Notes under the pieces: model-generated
Seen by the model: only the letters and a program-made list of their open reading frames with translations
Database searches by the model: none
Told to the model about the DNA's origin: nothing
Shown: positions 1-7,265 of the stretch, one piece after another
Layout of the letters: every line of letters begins with the position of its first letter
Position numbering within the stretch: position 1 is the first letter of the stretch
Position numbers and translations under genes: made by a program
From: CALIKS01 sp964440295
Lineage (GTDB): Archaea > Thermoproteota > Nitrososphaeria_A > Caldarchaeales > Calditenuaceae
Assembly (NCBI GenBank): GCA_964440295.1
Contig: CAYTRT010000028.1
Span: 1-15,158 of the forward strand
Length of the DNA stretch: 15,158 nt
Direction of reading: 5' to 3'

Positions 1-458
1 ATGCCGTCTTCCGAGATTATTGAGGCGGTAGCCGAAACCACTCCGTCGTGTGATAAGGCAGTAGGAACCGAGAGAAATGGGATACCGGCTTTGTAGGAGG
101 CTAGTTTACACGTGTCAATTACACTGCCGCCCCCTACGGCAACCGCGTATCCAAAATTTTTCAAGACTCTATGAACATTATTTACTTCCTCAGCTGTGGG
201 CCTGAGCATTACATACTCATCTACGGCATATCCACTTTGTCTAAGTTGCTGCATCAACTTGTTACCCGCTATCTCCTTTGTTGTCTTATCGTGAACGACG
301 AGTGCGTTTCCAGAAAGTTTAAGCTCACCAATGATGGTTGCTATCTTGTCAATTCCATCATTATCTATTAAAACTTTTTTAGTATAAATCTCATGAACCT
401 TGCCGCAAGTACATTCTATCTTACCTCCTAGACGGATGCCAAGAAATCCTAAGTCCAA
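1..458 (-). CDS. egsA: sn-glycerol-1-phosphate dehydrogenase, N-terminal part (runs off the left edge)
   Basis: About 152 residues of the N-terminal half are present; the rest lies beyond base 1. The enzyme reduces dihydroxyacetone phosphate with NAD(P)H to sn-glycerol-1-phosphate, the backbone of archaeal membrane lipids, in the cytosol. Visible marks are an N-terminal CxCGxxH element (ECTCGKVHEIYTKKV), the nucleotide-binding loop AVGGGSVID, and the family block FLSVPTALSHDGVVSATASI. This is the iron-alcohol-dehydrogenase-like G1PDH family; the metal ligands lie in the missing half. No ATG or GTG is available upstream of the CxCG element, so I take TTG at 458, 30 nt from the centre of a TATA-like box. 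The CxCG...H N-terminus is a subtype I associate with AraM-like and some archaeal members. The family call is firm; the start is less so. Confidence 0.88.
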   Translation of the reverse strand, partial: MDLGFLGIRLGGKIECTCGKVHEIYTKKVLIDNDGIDKIATIIGELKLSGNALVVHDKTTKEIAGNKLMQQLRQSGYAVDEYVMLRPTAEEVNNVHRVLKNFGYAVAVGGGSVIDTCKLASYKAGIPFLSVPTALSHDGVVSATASIISEDG

Positions 459-481
459 TCTAGTTACACTGTTAGTAATTG

Positions 482-493
482 CCTATTTAAAAG
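482..493 (-). promoter_or_regulatory. TATA-like promoter of egsA
   Basis: On the minus strand this reads CTTTTAAATAGG. Its centre lies about 30 nt upstream of the TTG at 458, which predicts a nearly leaderless transcript. Confidence 0.5.
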
Positions 494-707
494 GTATACG
501 CAAAACACTGAATGGGTCAGAAATAGTTTCGTCTTATCATCACAGATTTGGTGAAGGAGCGCTGCTTGAAAATCATTGATTGAATCGGTTGGATATTTTT
601 TCATTTAACTACATTCCGTAATAGGCATTCTTCTAGGACGAGTTATCGAATTAATTAGCTGGTAATAGCCGAGAATTAGTATTTATTAGGAGAAAACGCC
701 AATAACG
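494..707. other. intergenic region between divergent egsA and methyltransferase genes
   Basis: About 215 bases between the two divergent promoters. I see no tRNA, no repeat array and no convincing reading frame. Confidence 0.5.
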
Positions 708-717
708 TTTATATAAA
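708..717 (+). promoter_or_regulatory. TATA box of the methyltransferase/ATP-grasp gene
   Basis: TTTATATAAA is a near-consensus archaeal TATA box. Its centre is about 40 nt upstream of the TTG at 753, predicting a start of transcription near 738 and a leader of about 15 nt. Confidence 0.65.
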
Positions 718-752
718 AGAGACGACACAAGCTTTCAGACAGGGCGAAATAA

Positions 753-2671
753 TTGGGGGATATCTCTGGGGATATTGTCTCCGATTTGCGACGTACCCCC
801 AATGACTTCGGAAAACTAGAGAAGTCTTTAGACCCAGACTGGTGGAAGAAGATTTTTAACTTAATTTACTTGAAGACGGATGCGGATGTTGTATCGAATG
901 AAAAGTTAACGTCGTTTGAAGTTGATCTTGTGATCAACTCATTAGACCTAGATAGGGATGAAAGGCTGTTAGATGTCTGCTGTGGGCATGTAGACACGTC
1001 TTGGAGCTCGCCAAGAGAGGATTCAAACACGTAGAAGGTCTTGACTATTCAAATGTATTAATAGAAGTGGCGAAGAAACGAGCAGATTCGCTTAGGCTTA
1101 ACGTGTCTTTCAAGGTTGGAGATGCCAGGTCTTTACCTTATCCAGACTCATGTTTTGATGCCGTGATCATGATGGGGAATAGCTTCGGTTACTTTGCAGA
1201 CCCGAGGGATGATGTGAAAGTTATACGGGAAATTTGGCGCGTTCTTAGACCTTACGGTAAATTCCTAATAGATATTTCAGACGGCGAAAAAGTCTGGAGC
1301 ATGTTGGAGAAGAGAAGCTGGGAATGGGCTGATCAAAATACCCTAGTAGCTAGAGAAAGAGAACTTTCAAGTGACGGTGACGGAGTCATAACGCGCGAAA
1401 TAGTCCTAGATACACGTAAAGGACTCATTGCAGACAACATCTATGCAATAAGGATATACACTTACAACAAACTTAAGTCATTACTGGAAGAACAAGGTTT
1501 CGTTAATGTGTCTCTAGTTACAAATCTAAAAGTCTCTAATTCCGGCAGAGACCCTGGCTTAACGTCGTCTAGAATCATTGTCCGTGCATTAGCTGCAAAA
1601 AACAATAACCAAAGATCTGGATGCAAGAACGTAGTGGTATTACTGGGAGATCCAAATCACATTAATAATGTTAAACCCGGCGGGAGGTTTGATGAGGATG
1701 ACGTGTATGCAGTGAATGAATTAAAATCAGCGCTCTACGGAATCAACGGATATAACTTCTTCTTATTTGACAACCACTCGTCTATGATTAGATACTTACT
1801 AGAAAATCGTGACAAAATAGACTTAGTGTTTAATCTATGCGACGATGGTTTTTTCAATGATCCATTTAAGGAACCACATATAGCAGCGTTCCTCGAGATG
1901 CTAAACATTCCCTACACAGGTGCTAGTTTTAGGTGTCTAACATTATGTTATGACAAGGCGGCGGTCAAATCAATTATATCATCACTTGGAATACCTACAC
2001 CTAATTATGTATTGATAACTGACTATGATATGGATCGAAATGTGAGGCTTAGGTATCCAGTGATAGTAAAGCCTAACTTCGGAGATAATAGTTGGGGTAT
2101 TGGTCCTGAGAACGTGATATACAGTCCAAGCGATCTAAGTATGGTTATTGAAAAATTGAGAACGAAATGGAGATACCATGGGCCTATCTTGGTCGAAGAA
2201 TTTATGGAAGGAGCTGATCTTACTGTCTCAATAATTGGCAACCCGCCGGATCACTATGTTGTTTTACCAATACTTGAGGAGGATTACTCAAAACTTCCTC
2301 CCAACCTGCCGAGGGTTTGTACATACGATGCAAAATGGAATCCGAATAGCGTGTATGGATGTGTGAATTCCCGTCCCGCACGTCTAGCACCACATACAGT
2401 TAAACAACTAACATCCTGGAGTGTTAAGGCATTTATTAGACTAGAATGTAGGGACTATGCAAGGTTTGATTGGAGGATTGGGTCAGATGGGCTACCAAGA
2501 TTGTTAGAAGTCAATCCAAACCCGGGATGGGTATGGGACGGACACCTGAGAAAGGCCTGCAGGAATCTCGGATGGAGCTACAAGAGGATGCTAAAAGAGA
2601 TACTGAAGGCCGCTGAGAGTAGGCTAAATAAGTGTAGAACAAGTCTAATGCCTTTGATCTCTCTCCATTAA
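753..2671 (+). pseudogene. SAM methyltransferase / D-Ala-D-Ala-ligase-like ATP-grasp fusion, interrupted by a frameshift
   Basis: One gene read in two frames: 753-986 and then 989-2671, about 639 residues if repaired. Residues 1 to about 290 are a class I SAM methyltransferase: an N-terminal YLKTDADVVSNE segment, motif I at LLDVCCG...RHVLELAKRG, then GLDYS, VGDARSLPYPDSCFDAVIMM and RVLRPYGKFLIDI. Residues 292 to about 625 are an ATP-grasp ligase of the D-Ala-D-Ala ligase type: YPVIVKPNFGDNSWGIG, PILVEEFMEG, then FDWR and LLEVNPNPGW carrying the metal-binding Asp, Glu and Asn. The break falls in motif I: after GGG at 984-986 only two bases (CA) precede TGT AGA CAC, where I expect GQGRH. One base appears lost. 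Everything downstream is intact, so a recent mutation, a sequence error or recoding are all possible. The substrate is unknown; archaea lack D-Ala-D-Ala peptidoglycan, so a small-peptide or modified amino acid product is an inference. TTG at 753 is the likely start; TTG at 786 is possible. Confidence 0.8.
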
Positions 2672-2700
2672 CTATTATATCGAAGAATAATGAAGAAAAA

Positions 2701-2711
2701 CTAATATATCT
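2701..2711 (+). promoter_or_regulatory. TATA-like promoter of the DUF996 gene
   Basis: CTAATATATCT is centred about 26 nt upstream of the ATG at 2732, the usual archaeal spacing for a leaderless transcript. Confidence 0.55.
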
Positions 2712-2731
2712 AGTTCTTTCTTTGTAACTCC

Positions 2732-3334
2732 ATGTCGGAGCTGTCTCAGGCTAAGATATTAGGTGGAGTAGGTTCATTGTTGATGTTGCTTTCGTTTGTC
2801 CCTACTGTAGGAGGATTGTTGGGCATTGTTGGTTTCGTCCTCGTGCTTATAGCGGTTAAGTACGTCTCGGACGTGGTGGACGATAGGGCGATCTTCAACA
2901 ACATGCTTATCTCAGTAATATTGGGAATTGTTGGCATTGTAGTTGGCTTGGTCGTTGGGGTCATTAGCTTCTTCACAGTATTTGGCAGGGCTGTTGGGAT
3001 GCCGTCGGACTTCTCGGAGTGGTTTGGTCCCAGACAGGCCACTCCGGAAAGTATAGTAGGCCTACTTATCGGAGTCATCATAGGATTAGTGATTATCTGG
3101 GTCTTTTACATCATCTCAGCGATTTTCCTCCGTAAAAGCTTCACAGCGATATCCAGTAGGCTTAATGTAAAGCTATTCGGAACAGCAGCTTTGCTGTACC
3201 TGATAGGTGCAGCACTCCTAATAGTACTAGTCGGCTTCGTCATCTTGCTAGTAGCTCTGATACTCCAGACCATAGCGTTTTTCTCAATTCCCGAGACTCC
3301 GCCTCAGCAAACAACTATTTCGCAACCCATGTAG
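2732..3334 (+). CDS. DUF996 family membrane protein
   Basis: A 200-residue polytopic membrane protein of unknown function. The N-terminal SQAKILGGVGSLLMLLSF, the segment GIVGFVLVLIAVKYVSD and DDRAIFNNMLIS match the pattern I know for archaeal DUF996 proteins. Hydrophobic segments lie at about residues 10-45 (two), 57-85, 108-135 and 148-190 (two), giving about five or six helices. The loop at about 88-106 is the largest soluble stretch. The C-terminus is short and polar with many Gln and Thr. The gene has its own promoter and is likely leaderless. It runs toward the trp operon, with stop codons only 9 nt apart from the SerK-like gene on the other strand. No function can be inferred from its neighbours. 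Confidence 0.8.
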   Translation: MSELSQAKILGGVGSLLMLLSFVPTVGGLLGIVGFVLVLIAVKYVSDVVDDRAIFNNMLISVILGIVGIVVGLVVGVISFFTVFGRAVGMPSDFSEWFGPRQATPESIVGLLIGVIIGLVIIWVFYIISAIFLRKSFTAISSRLNVKLFGTAALLYLIGAALLIVLVGFVILLVALILQTIAFFSIPETPPQQTTISQPM

Positions 3335-3343
3335 ACTCATTAT

Positions 3344-3784
3344 TTAGGGGATGCTAGATAGGGGATATGGATGTTCTTTCTCAATATATGTGATGTGATG
3401 AAGCTCATTGCCGATTCTTACCATGTGCCTAGTCGATTTGGGAGGCATTTTTCGACCACTTAATCCTGCCTCTATCACTTTTTCTTTCGTCACTACTTCG
3501 TTGTTGTTCCAAGAATAGACCTCTATTTCGGGTATGCTGTAATCTATGAGGTAGGCAGGTATGTATCTTTTACCGAGTTTTTTAATGCAGATGTACCTGT
3601 GGTGTCCGTCGAGGATGACCATCGTTCTCGAATCTACGATGATTGGACGTTTAAGCTCGCCGTCCTTAATGATTTTTCCTAATAGTTCCTCAAGATAATT
3701 AGGGTCACAGTCTTCATGCTCCTTCAAACAGTCAAGCTTAACCAAGACAGGCCTGAGGTTCAGGAAGGTCTTATCTTCCTCCAT
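3344..3784 (-). CDS. ParB/sulfiredoxin-fold protein, SerK-like (candidate free-serine kinase)
   Basis: 146 residues. The core ELKRPIIVDSRTMVILDGHHR, followed by KLGKRYIPAYLIDY, is the ParB/Srx fold with the DGHHR signature. Two further points resemble my memory of the Thermococcus serine kinase SerK: a HE pair near residue 23-24 (KLDCLKEHE) where that family has its catalytic Glu, and a C-terminal PPKSTRH block matching PKTTRH. SerK phosphorylates free L-serine to O-phosphoserine for cysteine synthesis. This protein is clearly shorter than the roughly 240-residue Thermococcus enzyme and lacks the middle insert. It starts 17 nt after trpA, preceded by GGGAGGG, so it is very probably co-transcribed with trp. 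TrpB consumes serine, which makes the link to serine use plausible. Its length and lack of a helix-turn-helix argue against a partitioning ParB. The fold is firm; the kinase role is inferred. Confidence 0.72.
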   Translation of the reverse strand: MEEDKTFLNLRPVLVKLDCLKEHEDCDPNYLEELLGKIIKDGELKRPIIVDSRTMVILDGHHRYICIKKLGKRYIPAYLIDYSIPEIEVYSWNNNEVVTKEKVIEAGLSGRKMPPKSTRHMVRIGNELHHITYIEKEHPYPLSSIP

Positions 3785-3801
3785 CTACTCCCTCCCATCA
3801 T

Positions 3802-4629
3802 TTATTCCCACAATGTATAGTTATCGATCCTGCTCACCTCAATAATAGGCCTAATGAAGTTTTTCAGCATCTTCAGGCATTTATCGATATCCGTCAGGTT
3901 CTGCTCTATTATTTTTATTAATGCGCTCCCGATAATCACTCCCTCTGAGCCAGCTTTTGCCAGCATCTCTACGTGAGTCGGGCTCGACACTCCAAAACCA
4001 ACGGCGATTGGAGGTCTACCAGCTATTCTTCTCGCCCGCTGAATCAGAATAAATGCGTCCTCGCTTATCTTTTCCCTAGCTCCTGTTACTCCCTTCACCG
4101 AGACGAGATAGACGAAGCCTGTGGAGCTCTTGACTATTCTTTCGAGCCTCTTATCACTAGTGGTTGGTGATGCTAAGAAAATTGTCGAGACCTTGTGCCT
4201 CTTGGCCATTTCGATGAATTCGCCCGCCTCCTCTACTGGCAGGTCTGGGACTATTATGCCGCTGACGCCTGCGCTTGAGGCCTGCTCAAAGAAACTACTT
4301 AACCCCATCCTATAGATTGGATTGAGATAGGAGAGTAGCACTATCGGTAAGCCACACTCCTCTCTACATTTATTCGCTATCTTGAGAGTTTCCTTCAATT
4401 TTACACCAGATCTTAGCGCTCTCTCAGATGAGGCTTGAATCGTTACGCCGTCGGCAATAGGGTCGGAGAAGGGTACACCCAGTTCAATCAAGCTCGTCCC
4501 TTCTTCAGCCAAAGTCTCTACAATCCTGATTGTCCATGAGGGATTAGGGTCACCCGCAGTGATGAAGGGAATTATCGCGATCCTCGCTTCAGATCTGCAT
4601 TTCTGAAACGCATAAGTGAGTTCATTCAT
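3802..4629 (-). CDS. trpA: tryptophan synthase alpha chain
   Basis: 275 residues, normal for TrpA. It splits indole-3-glycerol phosphate into indole and glyceraldehyde 3-phosphate and passes indole to TrpB through the alpha-beta tunnel. FITAGDPNP is followed by LIELGVPFSDPIADG, which carries both catalytic residues: Glu49 and Asp60. The phosphate-binding part shows as VGFGVSSPTHV and EGVIIGSALI. The start ATG overlaps the trpB stop as ATGA, so translation is probably coupled. The C-terminus, after about residue 262 (VSRIDNYTLWE), is a little longer than the core fold. Next in the operon, 17 nt downstream, is the SerK-like gene. Confidence 0.97.
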   Translation of the reverse strand: MNELTYAFQKCRSEARIAIIPFITAGDPNPSWTIRIVETLAEEGTSLIELGVPFSDPIADGVTIQASSERALRSGVKLKETLKIANKCREECGLPIVLLSYLNPIYRMGLSSFFEQASSAGVSGIIVPDLPVEEAGEFIEMAKRHKVSTIFLASPTTSDKRLERIVKSSTGFVYLVSVKGVTGAREKISEDAFILIQRARRIAGRPPIAVGFGVSSPTHVEMLAKAGSEGVIIGSALIKIIEQNLTDIDKCLKMLKNFIRPIIEVSRIDNYTLWE

Positions 4630-5831
4630 AAAAATTCACCCGCATGTTTCCTCACTATTTCGAGATCTTTGTCGCCTCTCCCGGAGAGCGTCACAACTAT
4701 GAATTTATCCGTGTCCATGGTACATGCTAGCTTTATAGCGTATGCCAATGCGTGGGCAGGCTCAAGGGCAGGAATTATTCCCTCTATTCTTGAAAGTTTC
4801 TTGAATGCGTCTAGAGCCTCCTCGTCTCGGACCGCTACGTAGTCCACCCGTCCAATCTCTTTTAAGTAAGCGTGCTCAGGGCCTACGCCTGGATAGTCCA
4901 GGCCGGCAGATATGCTGTGAGTAGTCATTATCAATCCGTCCTCAGTCTGCAACAAGTAGGTATGCATTCCATGAAACACGCCTATGCTGCCAGACGTCAG
5001 GCTTGCGGCGTGTTTCCCGGATTCGAGTCCAAGCCCGCCCGCCTCGACGCCTATCAATCTCACGTCCCTGTCGTTGATGAATGGATAGAAGGTGCCGATA
5101 GCGTTGCTCCCACCTCCAACGCATGCTACCAAGATGTCTGGCAACCTTCCCTCCTTCTCTAAGGATTGCTTCTTAATTTCTTGTCCTATCACTGACTGAA
5201 GGTCCCTTACGATCATTGGGTATGGATGAGGGCCTACCACGGACCCTATCAAGTAGTGTGTGTCTTCAAGATTTGTTACCCAGTCCCTCATCGCCTCGTT
5301 TATTGCGTCTTTAAGCGTCCGTGAGCCGCTGTCAACAGGCACAACCTCAGCACCCAAGAGCTTCATCCTATACACATTCATCTTCTGCCGCTCAACGTCT
5401 TCCCTCCCCATGTATATCGTGCATTTGAAACCGAACCTTGCTGCGACAGTAGCGACAGCTACGCCATGCTGCCCAGCACCAGTCTCAGCGATCAGCCTTG
5501 ACTTGCCCATTCTCCTAGCGATTAGCGCCTGACCCAAGGCATTGTTGATCTTGTGAGCGCCAGTGTGTAGCAAGTCTTCTCGCTTTAGGTAAATCTTCGC
5601 TCCTCCGACTGCCTTTGTAAGGCGTTCAGCGAGGTAGAGAGGTGTAGGCCTGCCGGCATAGTCCCAGAGATAGAACTCAAACTCCCTCCAGAATGACGGG
5701 TCGTTCCTCAACTCACTGTAGGCTCTCTCAAGCTCCTCCAAGGCAGCCATGAGCGTCTCAGGTACATATCTCCCGCCGAAGGTCCCGAATTTTCCCGTAG
5801 AATCCGGTAAATTATAACCCTCGTCACTCAT
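4626..5831 (-). CDS. trpB: tryptophan synthase beta chain (TrpB1 type)
   Basis: About 401 residues. A PLP enzyme that condenses indole from TrpA with L-serine to give tryptophan. From the ATG at 5831, GTFGGRYVPETL opens the protein, LHTGAHKINNALGQ carries the PLP lysine (Lys94), and AETGAGQHGVAVATVAARFG carries the catalytic Glu116. CVGGGSNAIGTFYPF binds the PLP phosphate, and LSGRGDKD near the C-terminus holds the Ser that contacts the pyridine nitrogen. Length and direct pairing with trpA point to the TrpB1 class rather than stand-alone TrpB2. I chose ATG 5831 over the TTG at 5834 because GGTGAGG sits at good SD spacing. It overlaps the end of trpF by 8 nt. Confidence 0.97.
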   Translation of the reverse strand: MSDEGYNLPDSTGKFGTFGGRYVPETLMAALEELERAYSELRNDPSFWREFEFYLWDYAGRPTPLYLAERLTKAVGGAKIYLKREDLLHTGAHKINNALGQALIARRMGKSRLIAETGAGQHGVAVATVAARFGFKCTIYMGREDVERQKMNVYRMKLLGAEVVPVDSGSRTLKDAINEAMRDWVTNLEDTHYLIGSVVGPHPYPMIVRDLQSVIGQEIKKQSLEKEGRLPDILVACVGGGSNAIGTFYPFINDRDVRLIGVEAGGLGLESGKHAASLTSGSIGVFHGMHTYLLQTEDGLIMTTHSISAGLDYPGVGPEHAYLKEIGRVDYVAVRDEEALDAFKKLSRIEGIIPALEPAHALAYAIKLACTMDTDKFIVVTLSGRGDKDLEIVRKHAGEFL

Positions 5832-6459
5832 CAATCCTCACCGACTTAGCTCTTTGAATGAACCGACTGATTTTTTCTTGATCCTTAATTCCTGGCGATA
5901 GCTCTACGCCGCTCGATACATCGACTGCGTATGGCCTAACTCTGTTAATTGCCTCTACAACGTTGTCTGGCGTCAGGCCTCCGGAAAGGATGACAGGCAC
6001 TTTCACACCATCTCTAATTGATCTGCTCAGATTCCAATCATGAATCCTCCCAGTACCACCCGGCAGTTCTCGACTACCAGAGTCTAGAAGCAACGCGTCG
6101 ATTCCATCATAATTGTCAATTCTATCTGTGAGCTCGGGATTTATTGGAAGGATGAGAGATACGTCGGGAAGTATTTTCTTGACAAATAGTGGCGCGCTGC
6201 ACTCATAGAGCTGAATGGCATCGGGGTTTAGCTCATCATGTAAATTCTTTAGGTCATCTATTCCGCGGAACCTAGTTACTAGTACTTTAGTAACGAATGG
6301 GGGGACTCGCCTCATCAATTCTTTAGCCTGTTCTAAGGAGAGGTTTCTCGGGGACTTCTCGAAACCAACTATGAATCCCAACGCATCTGCACCGAGTTTT
6401 ACTGCTGCCTCTAGATCGTTCAGCCTTGTTATTCCACATATCTTAACTCTTACCATCAT
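5824..6459 (-). CDS. trpF: phosphoribosylanthranilate isomerase
   Basis: 211 residues, a complete single-domain TIM barrel. It isomerises N-(5'-phosphoribosyl)anthranilate to the 1-(2-carboxyphenylamino) deoxyribulose phosphate used by TrpC. The N-terminal VRVKICGITR carries the catalytic Cys8, LLLDSGS carries the catalytic Asp126, and GGTGRIHDW, LSGGLTPDNV and AVDVSSGVE form the phosphate-binding and C-terminal motifs. The start ATG overlaps the trpC stop as ATGA; a second ATG follows immediately at 6456. It also overlaps trpB. All key residues are present, and trpF is separate from trpC rather than fused as in Escherichia coli. Confidence 0.96.
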   Translation of the reverse strand: MMVRVKICGITRLNDLEAAVKLGADALGFIVGFEKSPRNLSLEQAKELMRRVPPFVTKVLVTRFRGIDDLKNLHDELNPDAIQLYECSAPLFVKKILPDVSLILPINPELTDRIDNYDGIDALLLDSGSRELPGGTGRIHDWNLSRSIRDGVKVPVILSGGLTPDNVVEAINRVRPYAVDVSSGVELSPGIKDQEKISRFIQRAKSVRIDE

Positions 6460-7265
6460 GTCGCGTTCACGAAGCTCTTCACAGATTCTTCCACATTCTC
6501 TGACCTCATTATTGCCGTGCCTATCAGGAATGCCCTGAATCCCTTCTTTCTCAACTCAAGTATCTGTCTCGGATGTTCAATACCACTTTCTGCAATTAAG
6601 ACTTTCTCGCCCACATCTATGCCGTCAATAGTTCGGAGAAAGTTGCCAACGCTTGTCTTCATGCTGACTAGGTCTCTAGAATTTACGCCAATCATCTCGA
6701 CATCTAGGTCAAGCGCCTCCAGCAGCTCTTCGCGTCCATGGACTTCCAGTAAGACTTCCATGCCCAGCGCATGTGTATGTCTGACTGCCTCCTCTAGGCT
6801 TACTTCAGAATATCCATTCCTGAAAATTTTCATGATTAGCAAGACCGCGTCTGCGCCTAGCCTCCAACCAGCGTCTATCTGCCTCTTCGATACTATGAAG
6901 TCCTTCATGAGTATTGGCAGAAAAGAAGATGAACTTGCCTGACAAAGAAATTCGAGGTCACCGTAAAAATATCTCGGCATCGTTATGACGGATACTCCCG
7001 CAGCTCCGCCCCTTTCGATTGACGTAACGATTGATCCTACCTCTATCTCTCTCCTCAGCCATCCAGCTGTCGGCGACGCTCGCTTTATCTCCGCTATTAT
7101 CGCATTATTACTTCGATTAAGTATGCTGAGCCTGAGGCTATTGGGAGTACGCTTCCTGCATAGATCGACATTGTAGTACCCAGCGTCGACTAGTCTGGCG
7201 GCCTCGCTGCTTAACTCTCTAAGCATATCCAGCATATCTCTCGACGACTCTCTCATACTTTTCAT
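6456..7265 (-). CDS. trpC: indole-3-glycerol phosphate synthase
   Basis: About 269 residues. It closes the indole ring by decarboxylation and dehydration. The TIM-barrel motifs are all present: AIIAEIKRASPT with catalytic Glu and Lys, ILMKDFIVSKRQI with the general-acid Lys, LLEVHGREEL, IGVNSRDL with the active-site Asn, and LIAESGI, ending in FLIGTAIM. Several in-frame starts exist at the N-terminus: GTG 7274 and ATG 7265, 7256, 7235 and 7226. I favour ATG 7265 because GGGTGG lies six bases before it; this gives an overlap of about 47 nt with the end of trpD. The overlap is longer than the others in this operon and suggests tight coupling. Confidence 0.95.
   Translation of the reverse strand: MKSMRESSRDMLDMLRELSSEAARLVDAGYYNVDLCRKRTPNSLRLSILNRSNNAIIAEIKRASPTAGWLRREIEVGSIVTSIERGGAAGVSVITMPRYFYGDLEFLCQASSSSFLPILMKDFIVSKRQIDAGWRLGADAVLLIMKIFRNGYSEVSLEEAVRHTHALGMEVLLEVHGREELLEALDLDVEMIGVNSRDLVSMKTSVGNFLRTIDGIDVGEKVLIAESGIEHPRQILELRKKGFRAFLIGTAIMRSENVEESVKSFVNAT

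Noticed and set aside
171..371. 66-codon plus-strand frame at the left edge
   Set aside because: It is opposite egsA, which shows clear dehydrogenase motifs on the minus strand.
494..707. Possible tRNA or small RNA in the egsA/methyltransferase gap
   Set aside because: No T-loop GTTCRANNC-like sequence, acceptor stem or box C/D pair could be found by eye.
2746..3081. 111-codon antisense frame within the DUF996 gene
   Set aside because: It is a Thr/Pro/Ile-rich shadow of a membrane protein on the other strand; the plus-strand frame has the family signature and its own promoter.
3344..3784. Chromosome-partitioning ParB
   Set aside because: It has no helix-turn-helix domain, no adjacent parA, and a C-terminal PPKSTRH block that fits the serine-kinase-like branch better.
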